A DNA stretch of 64,000 nucleotides from Robertmurraya andreesenii (GCF_030813005.1 NZ_JAUSTU010000011.1:99668-163667), one strand, 5' to 3'; counted from the stretch's first letter, positions 53,536 to 61,251 are shown. Numbers and translations are program-made. The notes: generated from the letters alone by a model not told the origin.

Positions 53536-53568
53536 CAGGGTAGCACAATGGCTGCCCTATTTTTGTTT
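53536..53568 (+). terminator. Intrinsic terminator of the YIEGIA operon
   Basis: CAGGGTAGC and GCTGCCCT arms followed by ATTTTTGTTT. Confidence 0.78.
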
Positions 53569-53592
53569 ATTCTCACTACCTGTCTATCTCGA

Positions 53593-54441
53593 TTAATCTA
53601 TTTTCAAAAGCTGCAGTATCATTTGCTGCTGTTTGTTAGCTTGCGCCATCATCGCCAATGCAACCTGAGCAAGAATGGATTGCTTCGTATATTCCATCAT
53701 TTCTTGAGCAATATCAGCATCACGAATGCGAGATTCAGCAGCTGTTAAGTTTTCCGCACTATTATCGAGGTTGCTAATCGTATGCTCCAAGCGATTATGA
53801 TAAGCCCCAAGGAGGGAGCGCTGAGAAGAAACCTTATTAACCGCTTCATCTAAAATATCAATGGCAGAGCTGGCTGATTCGTGGGTGGACATATCGAGTG
53901 TGCCTTTACTAGTAAATCCACTCCCTGAGCCTGTAATCCCTATCGCCTCAGCCCGCATATCGGCCATCTCAATCGTCATTGTTTGCCCAGCGTTCGCCCC
54001 GACCTGAATCGAGAACTTCGTTTTCGAGCCATTTAGGAGCTTCATTGTATTAAATTCCGTATTATTTCCAATATCTGTGATTGCTTCAGTGAGCTGGTCT
54101 ATTTCTTTTTGAATAGCATCTCGTTCTGCTTCGGTATTGGTATCATTGGCTGCTTGAACAGCAAGCTCACGCATCCGCTGTAGAATCGCATGGATTTCAT
54201 TGAGTGCTCCTTCTCCAGTTTGAACGAGGGAAATCGCATCCTGTGCATTTCGTGAGGCTTGCTTAAGTCCGCGAATTTGCGCTCTCATTTTTTCAGAAAT
54301 GGCAAGCCCGGCCGGGTCATCAGCTGCACGATTGATCCTCAGCCCTGTGGACAAGCGCTCCATCGCTTTCGCTTGCGCTGATATGGCCTTTTGATAATGA
54401 CGATAAGCTGTCATTGCCGAAATATTATGATTCATCTTCAT
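53593..54441 (-). CDS. Flagellin
   Basis: A 282-residue flagellin with conserved D0/D1 ends: MNHNISAMTAYRHYQKA, LSTGLRINRAADDPAGLAISEKMRAQIRGL at the N terminus and LTAAESRIRDADIAQEMMEYTKQSILAQVALAMMAQANKQQQ at the C terminus. The variable centre is very short. Start at ATG 54441 or 54435; neither has a ribosome site next to it. A sigma-D promoter and a strong but distant Shine-Dalgarno lie upstream (see separate entries). No other flagellar gene is near, so this may be an additional filament protein. Confidence 0.9.
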   Translation of the reverse strand: MKMNHNISAMTAYRHYQKAISAQAKAMERLSTGLRINRAADDPAGLAISEKMRAQIRGLKQASRNAQDAISLVQTGEGALNEIHAILQRMRELAVQAANDTNTEAERDAIQKEIDQLTEAITDIGNNTEFNTMKLLNGSKTKFSIQVGANAGQTMTIEMADMRAEAIGITGSGSGFTSKGTLDMSTHESASSAIDILDEAVNKVSSQRSLLGAYHNRLEHTISNLDNSAENLTAAESRIRDADIAQEMMEYTKQSILAQVALAMMAQANKQQQMILQLLKID

Positions 54442-54450
54442 ATAAGCACT

Positions 54451-54524
54451 ACATTGTTATAATAGTTGATGTAAAACAAAGGTATGAAAATCTATCCTTT
54501 ATAACAACATTCCCTCCTCTCCTT
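54451..54524 (-). promoter_or_regulatory. Flagellin leader: displaced Shine-Dalgarno with bridging hairpin
   Basis: On the minus strand AAGGAGAGGAGGGA (about 54524-54511) is followed by ATGTTGTTATAA, a 3-codon frame with stop. Its sequence ATGTTGTTATAA (54510-54499) pairs with TTATAACAATGT (54462-54451), nine Watson-Crick pairs plus a terminal A-U and two G-U. Folding this stem with its 36-nt loop would put the ribosome site about 10 nt before the flagellin ATG at 54441. Confidence 0.5.
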
Positions 54525-54552
54525 GTGATCGAGAGAATTCTATTTATCCTTT

Positions 54553-54579
54553 TTATCGGTAAAAATTTGGAAATATTTA
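54553..54579 (-). promoter_or_regulatory. Sigma-D (sigma-28) type flagellin promoter
   Basis: On the minus strand TAAA (54579-54576), exactly 15 nt, then ACCGATAA (54560-54553). This is one base from the consensus TAAA-N15-GCCGATAA. It lies about 110 nt upstream of the flagellin start. Confidence 0.8.
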
Positions 54580-54686
54580 CACCTATCTTCTTAATATCAG
54601 TTAATCTATTCAATAGATAAGTTATCCACAGTTTTTTCACATATTATCCACATTACTAACATAGCTTGAGGAAAACCCATTAAAAT

Positions 54687-54718
54687 AACCAATCTGACAA
54701 AATGCAGATTGGTTTATT
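54687..54718. terminator. Hairpin after the YmaF gene
   Basis: AACCAATCTG and CAGATTGGTT arms between the YmaF stop and the flagellin promoter; T-runs are short on either side. Confidence 0.5.
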
Positions 54719-54727
54719 GATGATCTT

Positions 54728-55066
54728 TTATTTATTGCCTGGGGCTGGCTGGTCAACACCTTTAACATGGTGTCTATGACCGTCATCCTCTGTCGTGTAA
54801 AAATCATAATAGTGGACATGCATTCCATCGCCAACTGGGATAGCGGGGCCTGAATAAGCTTGATAACGATGGGTGTGCCCGTTTTCAAAGACCACATACC
54901 CTTCCGTATAATGTATATGGCCGCCATCCTGAGTTGGAATCGGTGGTGAGGTCACATCTAAGCATTGATGAACATGCCCCGATTCCATTGATGTATAATC
55001 CACAGAACCATGATTATGATGTGGAACAAAACCATTAACAAAATCATCTTTTCCAACTCTCACCAT
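54728..55066 (-). CDS. YmaF-family protein
   Basis: A 112-residue protein with four repeats of a His-rich motif: SGHVHQCLDVTSPP, GGHIHYTEGYVVFENGHTHRYQAYSG, GMHVHYYDFYTTEDDGHRHHVKG. Each has the (G)HxH pattern of YmaF, suggesting metal binding. AGAGGAATGACCTATG-type start with purine-rich upstream region. Function unknown; members are linked to spores in Bacillus. Confidence 0.82.
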   Translation of the reverse strand: MVRVGKDDFVNGFVPHHNHGSVDYTSMESGHVHQCLDVTSPPIPTQDGGHIHYTEGYVVFENGHTHRYQAYSGPAIPVGDGMHVHYYDFYTTEDDGHRHHVKGVDQPAPGNK

Positions 55067-55221
55067 AGGTCATTCCTCTCCATTCTTACAATTACTTTTT
55101 AATACCTATAATATTGGAACAATGGACCGAATATGTTTGGACAAGAATGGGTTTTTTTAGACAAAAAAATTACCTTAGGAGAGTGTACACCCTATAAACA
55201 TGTATGTGTTTTGGCAAAAAG

Positions 55222-55585
55222 TTAATCGGCTTTATTTTCAATAATCTTTTTATATGTTTCTTTATCGATAAGCTCCCTAATGGACTGCATGGTTGGATCA
55301 AAAGTTGAATACTCTCTTCCATAATTAAGATTGAATTGATAATCAAAATTAGGAGGATTTGCACCTTGATTATGTTGAATAATCGTTTCTATTTTATCCA
55401 AAGCTTTTACTAATTTAGCTTCCCGTGTTTCCCCTTTATTATACTCTGACCATAGTGATTCCAACTGCTGCTGTAATTTTGGTGAGAGTGGTTTGATTAA
55501 TTTCTTGATAGCTTCTTTCTCCATTCTAAGCTTCACTTCGGGATCGGTCTGTTCCTTTGCTGAAACATCCCCCTCGTACGCTTCC
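55222..55585 (-). pseudogene. HD-domain (HD_3) protein remnant, 5' part deleted
   Basis: Only the C-terminal half of an HD_3-type phosphohydrolase remains. Reading back in frame from the track start gives EAYEGDVSAKEQTDPEVKLRMEKEAIKKLI, then KLQQQLESLWSEYNKGETREAKLVKALDKIETIIQHNQ. The HD metal-binding residues that belong about 40 residues upstream are absent; the frame is cut by a TGA. The break coincides with the 3' end of the MBL gene, so one deletion fused the two. A GTG at 55536 could start a 104-residue peptide, which would be inactive. Confidence 0.72.
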
Positions 55586-56387
55586 CTTCAAGAACAGAAT
55601 TTATGATATGTATGGAATCCCACTCCCCTGATGAAAAAAAGACAATGGGATACTTTTTAGAAAACAAGGTGGCTTTAATCTCGTTCTCCGCCATCCCTTT
55701 TTCATGAAGTTCTATTATACGGCCTTGCAGCTCCAACAAATAATCTAATTTTCTCTGTAGAGCTAATCTGCCTTCCTTCAAATAGCCAGCATGACAGCAA
55801 AAGACATCGTCAAATTCATAGGTCAAAACCCTCTTCAATGACTCGATGATCGTTGGCACACTCTCCTCACGCAAAACAACCTTTGTCTTCTCTTGGCAAT
55901 ACAAATCCCCGGAAAATAACTGCCCGGTTTCCCGATTCAGAAATGCCAAATGATCCTTAGCATGTCCAGGTGTGTTAATTACATCCCAAGTTGCATTTCT
56001 GGATTGAAAGGTCGTCTCGATGGGCGTTGCCTGAAAGGGTCTCCGCTTTCCCCAAAATAATTTACGATATAACGGATAATCCGCCTTTCTACTGCAATAA
56101 TCAATCATTAAATCATTCATGAAAATGGGTAATTGCCGCTGGCTCTGTAAAAATTCCGCACATCCTGTATGATCTTCATGAAAATGAGTGATGACAACTT
56201 GTTCTATATCTAACCCCTCAAAAAAGGGCTTAAACTCCTTTTCCAATGATTGTGCCGCCGTATCAATTAATACCCCATCTAAAAAAAAGCAATAAACATT
56301 TAATTTTACCGCTCGAAACGATACCGTGCCATTCCCAAAGTCGACCCCATTCACCTTACCTTGCTCGAAATTTTTCTTAAAAAGCAT
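55533..56387 (-). CDS. MBL-fold metallo-hydrolase with foreign C-terminal tail
   Basis: A 284-residue metallo-beta-lactamase-fold hydrolase. Metal motif THFHEDHTGCAEF (about residues 77-89), then NTPGHAKDHLAFLN and LFSGDLYC, and a further His in VFCCHAG. I chose ATG 56387 since GGGGG lies 8 nt upstream. The last 15 or so residues (RTRGMFQQRNRPIPK) are the out-of-frame reading of the HD gene beyond the deletion point, so the natural C terminus was replaced. The active site is intact. Substrate unknown; next to a lipid-type ligase and SDR. Confidence 0.82.
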   Translation of the reverse strand: MLFKKNFEQGKVNGVDFGNGTVSFRAVKLNVYCFFLDGVLIDTAAQSLEKEFKPFFEGLDIEQVVITHFHEDHTGCAEFLQSQRQLPIFMNDLMIDYCSRKADYPLYRKLFWGKRRPFQATPIETTFQSRNATWDVINTPGHAKDHLAFLNRETGQLFSGDLYCQEKTKVVLREESVPTIIESLKRVLTYEFDDVFCCHAGYLKEGRLALQRKLDYLLELQGRIIELHEKGMAENEIKATLFSKKYPIVFFSSGEWDSIHIINSVLEGKRTRGMFQQRNRPIPK

Positions 56388-56471
56388 ACATATATCCCCC
56401 GACTCTTCAAATAATCCTATATATCTAAATTTTAGCATAAAGTGAATGACTATTCATAATCTTCTTATTTG

Positions 56472-57584
56472 TTATTTTATATTATGTATTTTATTCCAAG
56501 AGCCTTCTGCTGCCAGCTGTTTCCGATCAAGCTTGCCTAAAGGGGTATAGGGGATTTTGTCTACAATAATGATGTTTTTGGGCACTTGAAACCTAGCAGC
56601 CCTTGGACGCAGCCAATCAAAAAGCTCATCCTCTGAAACTTTCGCAGTCGCATAAGGCTGAACAAAGGCCCGCAATCTTTGTCCAAACTGCTCATCATTA
56701 ATTCCAATGACCGCAACATCTTCGACACTAAGGTGATTGATGAGGATGTGCTCTAGTTCCAGTGGAAACACATTCTCACCAGCAGAGACAATCATATCGT
56801 CCGAGCGCCCGCATAAAAAATAGTAGCCTCGTTGATCCTGGTATCCTAAATCACCTGTTTCAACCCAGGAAGCTTCTTTGTTTCTCATAGACCAAGGGTT
56901 TTTAACACAAAATTGCCCGACTGTCCCAGCCTCTACTTCTTTCTTATTAGAATCCAATATTTTAAGTGGGATACCGTGTATTTTTTTGCCCACTGTTTTA
57001 GGTGAATGCTTTAAATCCTTTGGTGTTGCGATCATATTGAGACCCGTTTCTGAAGTCCCATATAAATTGTAGAGGACATCCCCCGATTTTCCAAAAACAT
57101 CATTAGTCAATTTTGGATTTAGTTCCGCTCCTCCAGAAGCAATGCTTTTTTCAATAAATGTATGAAATTCTTCATCATAGATAAGAAGGTCAAAATTATG
57201 TTCCTCTATTAATAATTGAAGCTGACTTTCGCTCATCTCCGTATTAAGAAAATAGATATCTGCTCCAACCCGTGAAACGGCAAAAATGGACTTGATCATG
57301 GAAGCATGGTTTCTACACAAAAATCCTACCTTCTGTCCGCTTCCAAGCTCGTATTTCTCCGCTAAAATCTGAGAGAGCCTTTCTGATTGAATAAATAGCT
57401 CTTGAAAGCTTATTGTTTCATGATCATCCACTAATGCCTCTTTATTTCCAAACCTTTCTGCTAGTTTGAGAAGAGCCATCGTATTCATTCCATAATTATG
57501 AATGGCAGCTATTAATCGATATAATCCTACAGGAGAGAATAATCGAAGCTTATCTAAGACATAAATGAATTTTAATATCTTCAT
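56472..57584 (-). CDS. AMP-dependent acyl-CoA synthetase/ligase with in-frame internal deletion
   Basis: A 370-residue protein; the ANL family normally has about 500-550. The N-terminal domain (ISFQELFIQSERLSQILAEKY..., VGFLCRNHASMIKSIFAVSRVGADIYFLN) runs to LLIYDEEFHTFIEKS and jumps to IASGGAELNPKL, YNLYGTSETG, ETGDLGYQD, GRSDDMIVSAGENVFPLELE and PYTPLGKLDRKQL. The P-loop (SGTTGxPK) and about 150 residues are missing, though the frame is kept. Adenylation activity is not expected. The stop is 1 nt upstream-adjacent to the SDR gene, so it was part of the same operon. Confidence 0.82.
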   Translation of the reverse strand: MKILKFIYVLDKLRLFSPVGLYRLIAAIHNYGMNTMALLKLAERFGNKEALVDDHETISFQELFIQSERLSQILAEKYELGSGQKVGFLCRNHASMIKSIFAVSRVGADIYFLNTEMSESQLQLLIEEHNFDLLIYDEEFHTFIEKSIASGGAELNPKLTNDVFGKSGDVLYNLYGTSETGLNMIATPKDLKHSPKTVGKKIHGIPLKILDSNKKEVEAGTVGQFCVKNPWSMRNKEASWVETGDLGYQDQRGYYFLCGRSDDMIVSAGENVFPLELEHILINHLSVEDVAVIGINDEQFGQRLRAFVQPYATAKVSEDELFDWLRPRAARFQVPKNIIIVDKIPYTPLGKLDRKQLAAEGSWNKIHNIK

Positions 57585-57585
57585 C

Positions 57586-58433
57586 TTAATTCCCCTTTTT
57601 TCTTACATTAGATAGGATGAACTGTTCGAGTAATCCTCCAAAAACCAAGGAGCCGAACTGTCCCAGTGGCAACCACCATGGCCTGTATTTTTTCCTTTTT
57701 GTATACATGGATTTGCAGATAATTTTCGCAACGTGGCTCGGGCTCATGGCAGGCATTTTTCGATATGCTTCTGTTGGAAGGACCATTGGAGTTTTCACTA
57801 ATGGTAGATAGATAGAAGTTGTTGCTATACCCAGTGCATTTAATTCGGGAGCCGCAGAGCGAAACCAAATATCAAAAGCAGATTTAGATGACTGATAGGC
57901 AGCCCAATAGGGAAATGGATGAAGCATAGCATTGATAGTAGAAACATTGATAATCTGCCCTTGATTTTTTTGTAGGAGCGGAATAACAGACAATAACAAT
58001 TGAACAGGCGCAAAATAATTAATCGCCATCGTTCGCGAGAAATCGTGATAGCGGTCTAATGAATCCTTTATTGGTCTTCTAATGGATTTTCCTGCGTTAC
58101 TAACGACTACATCCAGCCCCTTAGGGAGCTGATGAATAAAGGTGAGAAGGGCTTCCATTTCCGCCTCGTTACGAAGGTCAGCACGATAGATGCTGACTTT
58201 GGCTGCTTTTTTTCGATTTCCTCCTTCAAGAATAAAAGCTTTGCCTCTCTTCTAGCGACAAGAATCAAATGTACAGGAAAATCAGCCAGAAAATAAGCTA
58301 TTTCTTCCCCAATTCCTGAGCTTGCACCAGTTATAATTATCGTCTTTCCCCGTAATTCATTTCTCAGCCTCTCCTTATTCACCCCGGTAGACAAAAATAG
58401 AATCTTCTCTAAAAGGCTATAGGTATGTTTCAT
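57586..58433 (-). CDS. Short-chain dehydrogenase/reductase, read in two frames joined by a possible -1 frameshift
   Basis: Frame 1 (ATG 58433) gives GKTIIITGASSGIGEEIAYFLADF (TGxxxGIG at about residues 35-42) up to KEEIEKK. Frame -1 continues AAKVSIYRADLRNEAEMEALLTFIHQ and holds the rest: VVVSNAG, INVSTINAM, catalytic YQSSK and a C-terminal hydrophobic region. Combined length is about 282 residues, normal for a membrane-associated SDR of the DltE/YqjQ type. The switch is at A AAA AAG (58212-58206). It may be a programmed frameshift, a pseudogene or a homopolymer read error. First gene of the operon with the AMP ligase and MBL hydrolase. Confidence 0.75.
58177..58226 (-). other. dnaX-like -1 frameshift cassette
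   Basis: On the minus strand: SD-like AAGGAGG (58226-58220), 7 nt, slippery heptamer A AAA AAG in the correct phase (58212-58206), 8 nt, then a hairpin GTCAGCA-7 nt-TGCTGAC (58197-58177). A -1 slip gives exactly the frame that continues the SDR domain. Confidence 0.5.
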
Positions 58434-58570
58434 TCAAGTGCCCCTTTTCATGCATATTCCATCATTATTGACGAATTCCTATGTCTAACTATAACGTATT
58501 AGAAAGCAAAAAAATGCATATAATCTAAGGTTTTCTATTTTTCCTTTTTATTGAAAGAAGGAAATTTCTA

Positions 58571-58600
58571 TTGACACTCCCTTTGTCTTTCCTATATAGT
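58571..58600 (+). promoter_or_regulatory. Sigma-A promoter of the preQ1-queF unit
   Basis: TTGACA (58571-58576) and TATAGT (58595-58600), 18 nt apart, about 35 nt before the riboswitch. Confidence 0.72.
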
Positions 58601-58637
58601 ATCTTTATCAATTAAATAAGAAACCCGTTTGAACGGG

Positions 58638-58673
58638 AGAGGTTCATAGCAGAAACCCTCTATAAAAAACTAT
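58638..58673 (+). ncRNA. PreQ1-I riboswitch
   Basis: AGAGGTTCATAGC, loop, ACCCTCTATAAAAAACTA fits the preQ1 class I consensus (P1 stem AGAGG/CCTCT, A-rich tail forming the pseudoknot). It stands before queF and a queuosine-precursor transporter. Downstream hairpin at 58681-58711 makes it a transcriptional OFF switch. Confidence 0.92.
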
Positions 58674-58680
58674 GGTGCAA

Positions 58681-58711
58681 ACCATATCCGCAAATCGATA
58701 TGGCTTTTTTT
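58681..58711 (+). terminator. Riboswitch-controlled terminator
   Basis: CCATATC-8 nt-GATATGG followed by CTTTTTTT. ACTATGG at the riboswitch 3' end can pair with ACCATAT, giving an alternative antiterminator. Confidence 0.82.
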
Positions 58712-58770
58712 ATTGATTTCATTCTGCTAACCTCTCTATTCCAATCGGGACAAATAGGGAGGATTTTTTT

Positions 58771-59268
58771 ATGCAAGGACGAAAAGACCATGAGTTAGAG
58801 GATATTACATTACTAGGAAATCAAGGAACAAAATATTTGTTTGAGTATTCCCCTGAAATTTTGGAGGCATTTGATAACAAGCATCCAAATCGAGATTATT
58901 TCGTGAAATTTAATTGTCCAGAGTTTACTAGTCTTTGTCCAAAAACGGGTCAACCGGATTTTGCAACGATATATATTAGCTATATTCCTGATCAAAAGAT
59001 GGTTGAAAGTAAATCTTTAAAGCTATATTTATTTAGTTTCCGCAATCATGGCGATTTTCATGAGGATTGCATGAATATTATTATGAATGATTTAATCGAG
59101 CTTATGGATCCGAAATATATTGAGGTGTGGGGCAAGTTCACACCTAGAGGTGGAATTTCTATTGACCCTTATACAAACTACGGACGACCTGGTACAAAGT
59201 ATGAAAAAATGGCTGAATATCGATTGATGAATCATGATTTATATCCTGAAAAAATTGATAATCGATGA
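58771..59268 (+). CDS. queF: NADPH-dependent 7-cyano-7-deazaguanine reductase
   Basis: A 165-residue unimodular QueF that reduces preQ0 to preQ1 for queuosine. Catalytic Cys in EFTSLCPKTGQPDFATI (about Cys56), the QueF motif ESKSLKLYLFSFRNHGDFHEDC and terminal RGGISIDPYTNYGRPG. AGGGAGGATTTTTTT precedes ATG 58771. Controlled by the preQ1 riboswitch. Confidence 0.95.
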   Translation: MQGRKDHELEDITLLGNQGTKYLFEYSPEILEAFDNKHPNRDYFVKFNCPEFTSLCPKTGQPDFATIYISYIPDQKMVESKSLKLYLFSFRNHGDFHEDCMNIIMNDLIELMDPKYIEVWGKFTPRGGISIDPYTNYGRPGTKYEKMAEYRLMNHDLYPEKIDNR

Positions 59269-59281
59269 GAGGTGAATGTTT

Positions 59282-59815
59282 ATGAGAATAGTAATTTATT
59301 TACTTGCTATTGTATTGGCAAATGTGGTTACTGCCAAATTCGCACCACTCGAAGTTGGTATTTTTATCATTCCGATGGGTTCCTTTCTGATCGGAGCAAC
59401 ATTTATTCTTCGAGATCTTGTTCAAAATAAATATGGAAGAACGAAGACGTATCTTTTTATTCTTCTCGCCTTAATTCTTTCCGCCATCTCTAGCTATCTT
59501 CTTGGGGATACATTGTGGATTGTGTTTGCGAGTGCGTTAAGCTTCGCTGTTTCAGAAACGACCGATACAGAGATTTACACAAGGTTAAATTTACCGATGA
59601 ACTTACGCGTATTGTACAGCGGAATTATTGGTGGATTTTTAGATTCAGCGATTTTTGTCGTGGTTGGGTTGTCTCCAATCGGTGCCAATATATTGCCATG
59701 GAACGTAATTTGGATGGCGATTTTGGGTCAAGTACTTGTAAAAGTGATCATGCAGATTCTTGGAGTATTAGTGCTGCAACTGATACTTAATAGAAAAGAA
59801 TTATCTAATATTTGA
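59282..59815 (+). CDS. VUT-family queuosine precursor transporter (YhhQ/YpdP-like)
   Basis: A 177-residue protein with five to six membrane helices: VIYLLAIVLANVVTAKFAPL, FIIPMGSFLIGATFILRDLVQNKYGR, then TDTEIYTRLN and GGFLDSAIFVVVGL. This is the YhhQ (preQ0/preQ1 uptake) family. I chose ATG 59282 because GAGGTG lies 6 nt before it. It is 13 nt after queF and shares the riboswitch, so cells lacking queuosine precursors would import them. Confidence 0.88.
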   Translation: MRIVIYLLAIVLANVVTAKFAPLEVGIFIIPMGSFLIGATFILRDLVQNKYGRTKTYLFILLALILSAISSYLLGDTLWIVFASALSFAVSETTDTEIYTRLNLPMNLRVLYSGIIGGFLDSAIFVVVGLSPIGANILPWNVIWMAILGQVLVKVIMQILGVLVLQLILNRKELSNI

Positions 59816-59846
59816 GTCAATGTCATCATGGCTAACCCGAAGCAAA

Positions 59847-59905
59847 AGGTTCCTACCCCCAGTGCAGTAAATCATAAACGCACAGGGAGTAGGAACCTCT
59901 TTTAT
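59847..59905 (+). terminator. Intrinsic terminator of the queF operon
   Basis: AGGTTCCTACCCCC and GGGAGTAGGAACCT arms with a 24-nt loop, then CTCTTTTATAAT. A family 1 MITE lies at the end of this T-tract. Confidence 0.8.
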
Positions 59906-59908
59906 AAT

Positions 59909-60094
59909 GGTTGTCTTCGCACGGATTGTGGTTCTGGAATGACCTTAAAACCGGCCATTCTTTTTTCTACTAGGCATGCGATACGCATAGATTGAGCAGC
60001 ACTTTTCTCCGTTGTTTCTGCAGATAGACTGCAGCAAACATCATTTTGTCTAATTATTGATTGCTCATAAGCAACAATGTTTGAGAAAAGAGCC
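59909..60094 (+). mobile_element. MITE family 1, copy C (186 bp)
   Basis: Ends GGTTGTCTTCGC and GAGAAAAGAGCC; body collinear with copies A and B. Perfect 8-bp duplication TTTATAAT flanks it (59901-59908, 60095-60102). The left duplication lies in the queF-operon terminator T-tract and the right one holds the TAA stop of ddh. Confidence 0.87.
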
Positions 60095-60095
60095 T

Positions 60096-61082
60096 TTATA
60101 ATAGGTCTCTTCTCAAATCTTCCGCCGATCTTGGAGACAAATAACCAGGAGCAACATCAAAAACAGTTTTTGCACCAGCTTGTCCTTCTTTATTCAAACG
60201 ATAAGCTGCTCTTGCATAGGCTACTAGCACACTAGCCGTAAATTCCGGATTGCTGTCTAGGTTAAGTGAGTATTCAATTATTTGTTTATTTTCCTCACCT
60301 GATTTTCCGCTCCGAATGACAAAGCCTCCATGTGGTAATTTTGAGTGATTTTCTTTTAATTCTTCAGTAGTGATAAAGTTGACTTCCGTTTCATAATCAG
60401 CAAAGTAATTAGGCATGGTTTTGATATCCTGTTCAATCTTTGCTCGATCAGCACCTTCTTTTGCAACAACATAACAAACTCGGCGGTGTTTTTCGCCGGT
60501 AGTTAATTCTGGATTTTCTCCACTCTTGACCCTTTCCACTGCTTCCTCAATCGGTACTGTATACTGTACACCACCTGCTACACCCTCTACTCTACGAATC
60601 GCATCAGAGTGTCCTTGGCTCAGTCCTTTGCCCCAGAAAGTATAAGTTTCACCACTCGGTAAAATCGCTTCAGCCATTAGACGGTTCACAGAGAATAAGC
60701 CTGGGTCCCAGCCAACAGAAATAATACTTGTCTTTCCTCCCGCTTTGGCCGCTTCATCAACCATACCAAAATAGTCAGGGATTTTCGCATGGGTATCATA
60801 GCTATCGATTGTGTTAAACATTCTAGCAAAATAAGGTCCCTGCTCTGGTAAATCCGTTGCTGAACCTCCACATAAAATCATTACATCAATTTTGTCCTTA
60901 TATTCCTCTGCACTTGAAATATGTAAAACCTCGACATTTGGTTCATTTATGGAAAGGCTCTCAGGTGCCCTTCTTGTAAAAATAGCCACAAGCTTCATAT
61001 CCGAACATTTCTTAATCGCTTCAATCGTCCCTCTACCAAGGTTGCCATAGCCTACAATTCCTACTTTAATTTGATCACTCAT
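60096..61082 (-). CDS. ddh: meso-Diaminopimelate dehydrogenase
   Basis: A 328-residue NADP-dependent enzyme that makes meso-DAP directly from tetrahydrodipicolinate, giving a one-step route to lysine and cell-wall DAP. Motifs: VGIVGYGNLGRGTIEAI, FTRRAPE, LCGGSATDLPEQGP, NTIDSYDTHAKI, VGWDPGLFSVNRL, WGKGLSQGHSDAIRRVEGV and FDVAPGYLSPRSAEDLR, all specific to Ddh. AGAGGTAGGGAAG upstream of the ATG. Its stop codon is kept in the MITE target duplication. Ddh is found only in some Bacillaceae. Confidence 0.94.
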   Translation of the reverse strand: MSDQIKVGIVGYGNLGRGTIEAIKKCSDMKLVAIFTRRAPESLSINEPNVEVLHISSAEEYKDKIDVMILCGGSATDLPEQGPYFARMFNTIDSYDTHAKIPDYFGMVDEAAKAGGKTSIISVGWDPGLFSVNRLMAEAILPSGETYTFWGKGLSQGHSDAIRRVEGVAGGVQYTVPIEEAVERVKSGENPELTTGEKHRRVCYVVAKEGADRAKIEQDIKTMPNYFADYETEVNFITTEELKENHSKLPHGGFVIRSGKSGEENKQIIEYSLNLDSNPEFTASVLVAYARAAYRLNKEGQAGAKTVFDVAPGYLSPRSAEDLRRDLL

Positions 61083-61251
61083 ACACTCTTCCCTACCTCT
61101 TTCTATTAGATATTTTTTATTATAAATTCACTTCAACAATTATACTACTCTTTAGTCTTTCCAAGGATGGGTCCGGTACTTGAGTTTCTTCATAAATACT
61201 TGATTAAGAATAATGGTAAAATGATAAGTATAGAAAGCTTGAAAAGGAAGG

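Noticed and set aside
54637..54927. 96-codon frame overlapping the YmaF gene
   Set aside because: Other-frame shadow; the His-rich YmaF frame is the real one.
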